Below are positions 6,156 to 10,068 of a stretch of DNA of 10,068 bases, one piece after another. Under the pieces are notes generated by a model. That model was not told the origin of the DNA, did not search any database, and saw nothing but the letters and a program-made list of their open reading frames with translations. Each line of letters opens with the position of its first letter. The stretch's first letter is position 1. Source of the DNA: Chloroflexota bacterium (GTDB taxonomy: Bacteria; Chloroflexota; UBA6077); NCBI GenBank assembly GCA_023380955.1, contig JAMCTB010000161.1, positions 1 to 10,068 on the forward strand, in the 5' to 3' direction. A program made the translations under genes and the position numbers.

Positions 6156-6284
6156 ATGGTATCCAAGCCAGCGGCCGGCCGCAAACCGGTGATCCGGGGC
6201 GAGGAGGCAAAGGCTAAGGTGGCCACACCAGCCGCGAGCCCGTGCGGGTGCGGGTGTGGGGCGAAGCCGGCCCCGAAGAAGTAG
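6156..6284 (+). CDS. Small 42-residue CxCxC peptide, candidate metal-binding protein
   Basis: A short gene too small for most gene finders. ATG at 6156 has a textbook ribosome binding site AAGGAGG (6141-6147) eight bases upstream, and the gene ends with TAG at 6282-6284. The product is basic and low-complexity (rich in Lys, Ala, Pro) and ends PCGCGCGAKPAPKK, with C30, C32 and C34 as its only cysteines. There is no signal peptide or membrane segment. I do not recognise a named family. The closely spaced cysteines, the MerR-type promoter just upstream (6089-6120) and the hairpin after it indicate a real, metal-induced transcription unit. A metallothionein-like chelator or metal-delivery peptide is the simplest reading. 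A precursor of a modified peptide is possible, but no modifying enzyme is beside it. Expression is well supported; function is inference. Confidence 0.78.
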   Translation: MVSKPAAGRKPVIRGEEAKAKVATPAASPCGCGCGAKPAPKK

Positions 6285-6302
6285 CCCGGGCGCCTTGCCG
6301 TG

Positions 6303-6332
6303 CAGAGGGGATGGGACGTCCCGTCCCCTCTG
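6303..6332 (+). terminator. Strong hairpin after the small Cys peptide gene
   Basis: CAGAGGGGATGGG (6303-6315) pairs with CCCGTCCCCTCTG (6320-6332) around a four-base ACGT loop, giving 13 base pairs. One of them (6312/6323) is a U-G wobble that works only in plus-strand RNA; in the opposite strand it is an A-C mismatch. That favours a role for the plus-strand transcript, as a 3' stabiliser or terminator. No U-run follows, so a standard intrinsic terminator is not certain. Confidence 0.55.
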
Positions 6333-6436
6333 TGTCGTGGCTGGGGCGAGCCACCGGCAGGCTGACAAGCCCTTCGCGCATGAAGGGGATCTCGCTGAGC
6401 GGTTCGAGTACACCCGACATTCCCGACAATATGCGG

Positions 6437-7462
6437 CTAGTGAGAGTGAGGGTCCAGGCTACCGTGGACATGGTTTTCAATGCGGTGATGCTCTTCTCCC
6501 GAGCTGCTGGCCGGGTCCACGTGGATGGTGGCGTTGGAGAGATACCCCAGGTTGTGTAGAAGCTGGTGCCTCGCTTCGACGGCCACGGCGTGCCCTTCGG
6601 CAACGGAGAGCCCCGGGTCCACGGCCAGGTTTGCCTCCGCGTGAAGCCGATGTCCGAGCCATCTCACCCTCACCTCCCCGACGTCACGCACCCCCGTGGT
6701 CTGCTTGACCGTCCGTTCGATCTGGTCGACCACCTCCGGGTCTACCCCATCGAGGAGTCTGGTAAGAACTACGCGGCCCGATTCCCACACGATCCGCAGG
6801 ATCAGCAGGGTGATGACGAGTCCAATTAGCGGGTCGGCAAGGGGATAGCCTATCCAAACGCCCACGGCTCCGGCGAGAACAGCCAGACTGGCGAGGCCGT
6901 CCACCCGGGCATGATAGCCATCGGCGATCAGGGCGGCGCTGCCGATCTCATTGCCTACCCGGATCCGAAACAGGGCCACGGCCTCGTTGCCCAGGAAACC
7001 AACTATCGAGGCGAGAACGACAGCCCACAGATACTGAACGGTCTGGGGATGAAGGAGACGCTGGACCGATTCGTAGCCGGCGACCACGGCACTGACGAGA
7101 ATGGTCAGGACCACAGCAACCCCTGCCAGATCTTCCACACGGCCGTAGCCGTAGGTGAAGCGCCGGCTGGGCTTGCGCTGGACCAGGGTGAAAGCCACCC
7201 ACAACGGGATGGCCGTCGCGGCGTCGCCGAAGTTGTGGATGGTGTCCGCCATGAGGGCCACGCTCCCGGAGAAGTACACGACGAAGAGCTGGAGAAGGGC
7301 GGTGACGGCCAACCCCGCCAGCGACCACTTGGTTGCCCAGATCCCGCGCTGGCTGGTGAGGATCGTCGGATCGATGGGACCATGGGTATGGCCGTGGGCC
7401 GGCCCGGGGTGATCCTGCCCATGGGAATGCGAGTCCTCGTGATGATGATCGTGACCGAGCAT
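6437..7462 (-). CDS. Cation diffusion facilitator (Zn/Co/Ni/Cd-type metal efflux), His-rich ends
   Basis: A 341-residue CDF exporter that expels divalent metals in exchange for protons at the inner membrane. It has six predicted membrane helices between about 45 and 235 and a cytosolic C-terminal domain. The metal-transport site is visible as H76 and D80 in ADTIHNFGD and H184 and D188 in ADGYHARVD, an HD-HD pattern typical of Zn and related CDFs. Both ends are histidine-rich (HDHHHEDSHSH near residue 4; HHRIENHVHGSLDPHSH at the C-terminus), as are several Co/Ni exporters. The ATG at 7462 has GGAGGGGG six bases upstream and follows the csoR stop by 16 bases, so the two form one operon under the palindromic operator. 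The metal is probably Ni, Co or Zn given the sensor; sequence alone does not decide. Confidence 0.93.
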   Translation of the reverse strand: MLGHDHHHEDSHSHGQDHPGPAHGHTHGPIDPTILTSQRGIWATKWSLAGLAVTALLQLFVVYFSGSVALMADTIHNFGDAATAIPLWVAFTLVQRKPSRRFTYGYGRVEDLAGVAVVLTILVSAVVAGYESVQRLLHPQTVQYLWAVVLASIVGFLGNEAVALFRIRVGNEIGSAALIADGYHARVDGLASLAVLAGAVGVWIGYPLADPLIGLVITLLILRIVWESGRVVLTRLLDGVDPEVVDQIERTVKQTTGVRDVGEVRVRWLGHRLHAEANLAVDPGLSVAEGHAVAVEARHQLLHNLGYLSNATIHVDPASSSGEEHHRIENHVHGSLDPHSH

Positions 7463-7478
7463 AGAAAACCCCCTCCAG

Positions 7479-7766
7479 CTAAGAAATGAACCTGTCGAGG
7501 GCTTCCTTCAGGCTCACCCACTCGTCGTCGGCATCCCCCGTCGCCGCGGCTCCCCGCAGGCAGGACTCTACGTGGTCCGATAGGATCACGCGGGAAACCT
7601 GCTCCACGGCAGACCGGATGGCGGCAAGTTGTATCAGCACGTCCGGGCAGGCTCGGCCCTCCGCGACCATGCCCTTGACCGCCCGGACGTGTCCCTCGAT
7701 TCGGGAGAGCCGGTTAATCACCTCTTTGGTGTGCTTGTGCTCCCCGTGGCTCTTCGCGTCCCTCAT
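7479..7766 (-). CDS. CsoR/RcnR-family metal-sensing repressor
   Basis: A 95-residue all-helical repressor of the CsoR/RcnR/FrmR family. Conserved elements are INRLSRIEGHVRAVKGMVAEGRACPDVL (17-44) and QLAAIRSAVEQVSRVILSDHVESCL (46-70). The ligands C40, H65 and C69 keep the spacing (25 then 4) of Cys-His-Cys in Cu(I) CsoR. The N-terminal arm also has H7, H10 and H12, so the site could instead be His-Cys-His-Cys, as in the Ni/Co sensors InrS and DmeR. The partner gene is a CDF exporter rather than a copper ATPase, which favours Ni/Co (or Zn) over copper. ATG at 7766 has GGAGG six bases upstream. It would bind the palindrome at 7816-7840 when metal-free and release it on binding metal. Confidence 0.92.
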   Translation of the reverse strand: MRDAKSHGEHKHTKEVINRLSRIEGHVRAVKGMVAEGRACPDVLIQLAAIRSAVEQVSRVILSDHVESCLRGAAATGDADDEWVSLKEALDRFIS

Positions 7767-7814
7767 GTTCGCCTCCAGTTGAAGCGGCCGATAGGGTCTT
7801 ATTCATGTGCCCAT

Positions 7815-7843
7815 AGCATATCCCCCCGGGGGGGATATGCCAA
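7815..7843 (-). promoter_or_regulatory. csoR-cdf promoter with near-perfect palindromic operator
   Basis: On the minus strand TTGGCA (7843-7838) and TATGCT (7820-7815) form -35 and -10 boxes exactly 17 bp apart. The operator is a palindrome at 7816-7840: GCATATCCCCCC, one central G, then GGGGGGATATGC, giving perfect 12-bp arms. It fits the A/T-flanked C-tract/G-tract operators of the CsoR/RcnR/InrS class. Filling the space between the two boxes, it would block RNA polymerase when occupied. Confidence 0.88.
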
Positions 7844-7908
7844 GTACTCAGAGGCACAGGACCTGCGAACTGGTCCCGTGACAAAACTGATCACCGAGGC
7901 CGATACTC

Positions 7909-8646
7909 GTGAAGCGCATACTCGCGTCTGTGGCGGTTCTGATGGCAGTCATTGCTTTGATGCTCAGGATTGGGGCCGAAAGGCTAACACGACTGTGTTC
8001 CCCGTCCAGTGCTCGAAGTGGGCCCGAGTTCAAGGGGCACCCCTGGTTCGCCGCCACGTACGACTTCGTCAGTCGATGGAGCGAGCCGGAGTTCCTGAGA
8101 CGTTTCCGCTCGCTCGTCGCGGGCGAAGCCACGGGACGAGTGCTGGAGATCGGCGTCGGCACCGGGGCCAACTTCCCTTATTACCAGCGGGCCGGGCAGA
8201 TCGTCGCCGTGGAGCCGGACCCTTTCATGCTCGGGAGAGCCAGAAGGCGAGCAGACAGGCTGGGGCTGGAGGTCGAGTTCCAACAGGCGGCCGCGGAGGC
8301 CCTGCCTTTCCCCGACGCGTCCTTCGACACGGTTGTGGCAACCCTCGTCTTCTGTTCAGTCGCGGACCAGGACCGGAGCTTTACAGAGGTGAAAAGGGTC
8401 CTGAGGCCAGGCGGCACCTTTCGCTTCTTGGAGCACGTTCGGGCAGACGGGAGGCTGGTCGGGGAGGCACCGGACCTTCTCACGCCCTTGTGGCAGCAGG
8501 TGGGCGCCGGCTGCCATCTGAATCGCCGCACATCAGAGAGCATCGAGGCAGCCGGCTTCGAGATCGAGGAACTGCGGCAGGAGGGCCGATCTTCGCTCTT
8601 CCCCATTGTGGCTGGGGTGGCCAGGGACAGGGATGGTTTGCCGTAG
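7909..8646 (+). CDS. Membrane-anchored SAM-dependent methyltransferase, METTL7/TMT1-like
   Basis: A 245-residue class I methyltransferase. Residues 4-20 form a hydrophobic N-terminal anchor. The SAM-binding motif I is VLEIGVGTGANFPYY (78-92), with acidic E102 at the end of the next strand (VAVEPDP). LPFPDASFDTVVATLVFCSV (132-151) is motif II, and VKRVLRPGGTFRFLEHVRA (161-179) is motif III. The TLVFCSV...RVLRPGG...EHV stretch, WQQV and GCHLNR resemble the METTL7A/B (TMT1) proteins, which methylate hydrogen sulfide and small thiols. Related proteins act on lipids or quinones, so the substrate is open. GTG at 7909 has GAGG nine bases upstream. It diverges from the csoR operon but shows no clear promoter of its own. 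In this setting methylation of sulfide or selenide is an attractive hypothesis. Confidence 0.85.
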   Translation: MKRILASVAVLMAVIALMLRIGAERLTRLCSPSSARSGPEFKGHPWFAATYDFVSRWSEPEFLRRFRSLVAGEATGRVLEIGVGTGANFPYYQRAGQIVAVEPDPFMLGRARRRADRLGLEVEFQQAAAEALPFPDASFDTVVATLVFCSVADQDRSFTEVKRVLRPGGTFRFLEHVRADGRLVGEAPDLLTPLWQQVGAGCHLNRRTSESIEAAGFEIEELRQEGRSSLFPIVAGVARDRDGLP

Positions 8647-8713
8647 AGCCTGCAGCAACAAAAGTGTGGCACACCCCCGGCGAGCCGGGGACTCCAGAGA
8701 GTGCTATGCTACA

Positions 8714-9034
8714 ATGACACCTGTGAACAGGCTCCTCCTCCTTTTCGTTGGGCTGTCCCTTCATCTTGCGGGCTGCGCGGCTGAGCCCAGCATCAATGTC
8801 AGCCTGTCGAAAAACCTCCTGAACGGCACGGTAAGGGCGCCTGTCCAGCCGGACGACGGCGCCCTGATCGTCGGTTTTGACCGTCGCCTCGAGCCCAGGG
8901 AGGACGTCCGTATGTACGCCCCCTCCTCGCCTACCTGGAGCGAGCCACGGGACGAGCTTTCCGTCTCCACGTCACACCTCGTGACGGCAATGTGGTCGAC
9001 GAGGTCGGGGCAGGGCAAGTCGACTTCGCCATAG
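8714..9034 (+). CDS. PhnD-like binding lipoprotein, N-terminal part before a frameshift
   Basis: ATG at 8714 opens a lipoprotein signal peptide: MTPVNR, a hydrophobic core, and the lipobox LAGC with C21 as the lipid-modified residue. After it comes LIVGFDRRLEPREDVRMYAP (51-70), the usual first strand and helix of PhnD-type phosphonate/phosphate binding proteins. After P70 the frame changes to unrelated sequence and runs on to TGA at 9034. The natural continuation (LLAYLERATGRAFRLHV) is in the -1 frame, starting at the run of five C at 8919-8923. Together with the next entry it forms one gene (8714-9639, about 308 residues if joined). There is a possible -10 TACAAT at 8710-8715 or TATGCT at 8705-8710, but no clear ribosome binding site. 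The 3' third of this frame (after about 8923) is probably not meaningful. Confidence 0.7.
   Translation: MTPVNRLLLLFVGLSLHLAGCAAEPSINVSLSKNLLNGTVRAPVQPDDGALIVGFDRRLEPREDVRMYAPSSPTWSEPRDELSVSTSHLVTAMWSTRSGQGKSTSP
8919..8923 (+). other. Frameshift point in the PhnD-like gene (five-C run)
   Basis: The frame entering this run reads MYAP then SSPTW. One extra C would give MYAPLLAYLERATGRAFRLH, which matches the family and is open to the natural stop at 9639. The simplest causes are a lost base in the genome or a homopolymer under-call. Programmed -1 slippage is less likely because no stimulatory structure or classic heptamer is evident. Confidence 0.7.
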
Positions 9035-9639
9035 TGGGAACACTCAGCTACCTTCAGGCCCGCGAGCGCTTTGGAGGGAGAGCCCTGGCGAGAGGGCTCA
9101 ACACCGAGGGGGAGCCGACCTATCGGGCAGCCATCATCACCCGTCCTGACGGCGTTATCCGCGCACTCTCGGATCTCCGCGGGCGCTCCTTCGCTTTCGG
9201 GGCCCCCAATTCCACCCAGGGGAACCTGATCCCGCGAATGATGCTGGCGGGGGAGGAGATCAACCTGTCCGATCTGCGGGGCTACGAGTACACCAACTCT
9301 CACGCCGCCACGGCCAGCGCCGTCGTGAACGGACGTGACGATGCCGGCGGCATGCAAGATACCCTGGCTCTTGCCCTGCAAAGCCGTGGCCTTGTGCGGA
9401 TCGTCGCGCAGTCTCCCCCGTATCCCAGCAGCGGGGTCATGGTCTCCGCAACCGTACCTGAGGACGTCGCGGAACTGGTGCGAAAGGCGCTGCTGACTTT
9501 CGATCCCACCGGCCGTGATGCGTCGGGTCTCTACCACTGGGACCGTTCCGAGATGCCCCGGGGGTTCGCCCCGGCACAGGACGAGGACTACGAGGTGCTA
9601 CGGCAATGGGCATCGTCCCTCGGCTTGCTTTCCCGCTGA
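8992..9639 (+). CDS. PhnD-like periplasmic substrate-binding protein, main part
   Basis: This frame holds most of a periplasmic binding protein of the PhnD/phosphonate-phosphite type. VGAGQVDFAIVGTLSYLQAR is the hinge and first lobe strand. Then come YRAAIITRPDGVIRALSDLRGRSFAFGAPNSTQGNLIPRMML, with the conserved LRG..FAFG...ST.G signature that binds the ligand, and a helical C-terminus ending at TGA 9637-9639. The frame is open back to the C-run at 8919-8923, so GTG at 8992 is only the first start codon in the frame, not the true start; the gene begins at 8714 with a lipoprotein signal. No ABC permease or ATPase follows. Instead a sensor kinase-like gene overlaps its last 34 bases, so the protein may serve as a sensory ligand-binding partner rather than for uptake. 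The ligand is unknown. Confidence 0.82.
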   Translation: MVDEVGAGQVDFAIVGTLSYLQARERFGGRALARGLNTEGEPTYRAAIITRPDGVIRALSDLRGRSFAFGAPNSTQGNLIPRMMLAGEEINLSDLRGYEYTNSHAATASAVVNGRDDAGGMQDTLALALQSRGLVRIVAQSPPYPSSGVMVSATVPEDVAELVRKALLTFDPTGRDASGLYHWDRSEMPRGFAPAQDEDYEVLRQWASSLGLLSR

Positions 9640-10061
9640 GGCTGCGAGCTCGCAGCCTCAGCGGCCAGATTGCGCTGAACACCTCCACGATCGTGGTGGT
9701 GGCGGGACTCCTCACCATCCTCGCCCTCAACACGGTGCTCGCCCAGGCCCTTCGGGACCAGCTCCTCACCAAGGGGCAGGCCCTGACCCACACCGTGGGC
9801 GAGAGCATCGCAAACCCCCTGCTCGACGGGGACGTCCTGGCGGTCCAGGACATCCTCGCCAATCTCAAGGCGACGAGCCCGGACGTGGTCTACGCCTACG
9901 CTTTTGGACCCGACGAGGGTCCGGTCATTCACACCTTCTCCGGCGGCCTTCCCCAGGATCTCCTCGTCAAGCTCCGGATCCCGCCCGAGCAGGAAGAGAG
10001 CATCCGGCTGCTGTCAACGGAGAGCGGGCCCGTGCGCGACTTCGCGTGGAGGCCTCGGTGA
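9606..10061 (+). CDS. Sensor domain of a probable two-component histidine kinase, cut or shifted at the end
   Basis: A 151-residue reading frame with a basic cytoplasmic start (LRLRARSLSGQ), one membrane helix (about 25-47) and an extracytoplasmic domain beginning QALRDQLLTKGQALTHTVGESIANPLLDGDVLAVQDILANLKATSPDVVYAYAF, a pattern common at the N-terminus of sensor histidine kinases. The second membrane helix, HAMP, dimerisation and ATPase domains are not reached. ATG at 9606 overlaps the binding-protein gene by 34 bases and has GAGGTG nine bases upstream. The frame ends WRPR-TGA seven bases before the window edge, too early for a kinase. Either a frameshift lies near 10040-10055 or the product is a stand-alone sensor. 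The other frames there stay open. Kinase identity is inferred from the sensor domain only. Confidence 0.68.
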   Translation: MGIVPRLAFPLRLRARSLSGQIALNTSTIVVVAGLLTILALNTVLAQALRDQLLTKGQALTHTVGESIANPLLDGDVLAVQDILANLKATSPDVVYAYAFGPDEGPVIHTFSGGLPQDLLVKLRIPPEQEESIRLLSTESGPVRDFAWRPR

Positions 10062-10068
10062 TCAGTTT

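Noticed and set aside
6333..6436. Stretch between the micro-gene hairpin and the CDF gene as another small gene or RNA
   Set aside because: No start with a ribosome binding site, no strong structure and no recognisable RNA family; treated as plain intergenic sequence.
7859..7876. GGACC/GGTCC hairpin in the leader of the methyltransferase gene as a riboswitch or attenuator
   Set aside because: Only five base pairs, no alternative pairing or conserved riboswitch core recognised.
8675..8690. CCCCGG-CGAG-CCGGGG hairpin as a terminator of the methyltransferase gene
   Set aside because: The stem is only six base pairs with no U-run after it, and a possible promoter follows directly. It may be incidental in GC-rich DNA.
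1..10068. CRISPR arrays, tRNA or rRNA genes, tandem repeats
   Set aside because: None seen on reading both strands: no regularly spaced direct repeats, no cloverleaf with CCA-like end and no rRNA signature.

Overview
This is a GC-rich bacterial window with several GTG starts, tightly packed operons, TTGACN/-10 type promoters and a lipoprotein signal peptide. The species cannot be read from it. The strongest clue to lifestyle is a selD gene whose active-site codon is UGA. The host therefore almost certainly decodes selenocysteine, as many anaerobic or metal-rich-habitat bacteria do.

Layout. (1) 9-311, minus strand: N-terminal part of an insertion-sequence transposase, cut by the window edge and apparently frameshifted. 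Its ribosome binding site lies in one arm of a 13-bp inverted repeat that touches the 3' end of the next operon. (2) 356-4624, minus strand: a compact six-gene operon in the order selD (selenoprotein), dsrE/tusD-like, BASS/SBF-type permease, dsrF/tusC-like, dsrH/tusB-like and nifS-like cysteine desulfurase. (3) 4701-5597, plus strand: a divergent LysR-type regulator, very probably the regulator of the selD operon. (4) 5594-6332, plus strand: a MerR-family metal sensor under its own long-spacer promoter. It is followed by a second promoter of the same design that drives an unrecognised 42-residue CxCxC peptide and then a strong hairpin. (5) 6437-7843, minus strand: a csoR-type sensor and a His-rich cation diffusion facilitator, with a near-perfect palindromic operator lying exactly between the -35 and -10 boxes. 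(6) 7909-8646, plus strand: a membrane-anchored SAM methyltransferase resembling the METTL7/TMT1 thiol methyltransferases. (7) 8714-10061, plus strand: a PhnD-like substrate-binding lipoprotein, split by a one-base frameshift, overlapping the sensor part of a probable histidine kinase that ends just before the window edge.

How the genes may work together. The desulfurase, three DsrE-superfamily proteins and SelD suggest a route that mobilises sulfur or selenium, relays it on protein thiols and makes selenophosphate. SelD itself needs that selenophosphate to be made. The permease may move a selenium or sulfur compound. Next to this lie two separately regulated metal-response modules (MerR plus Cys peptide; CsoR plus CDF) and a possible chalcogen or thiol methyltransferase. 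Together the window reads as a selenium/sulfur and heavy-metal handling island. The motifs, reading frames, UGA codon and hairpins are visible in the sequence; the pathway links are inference.
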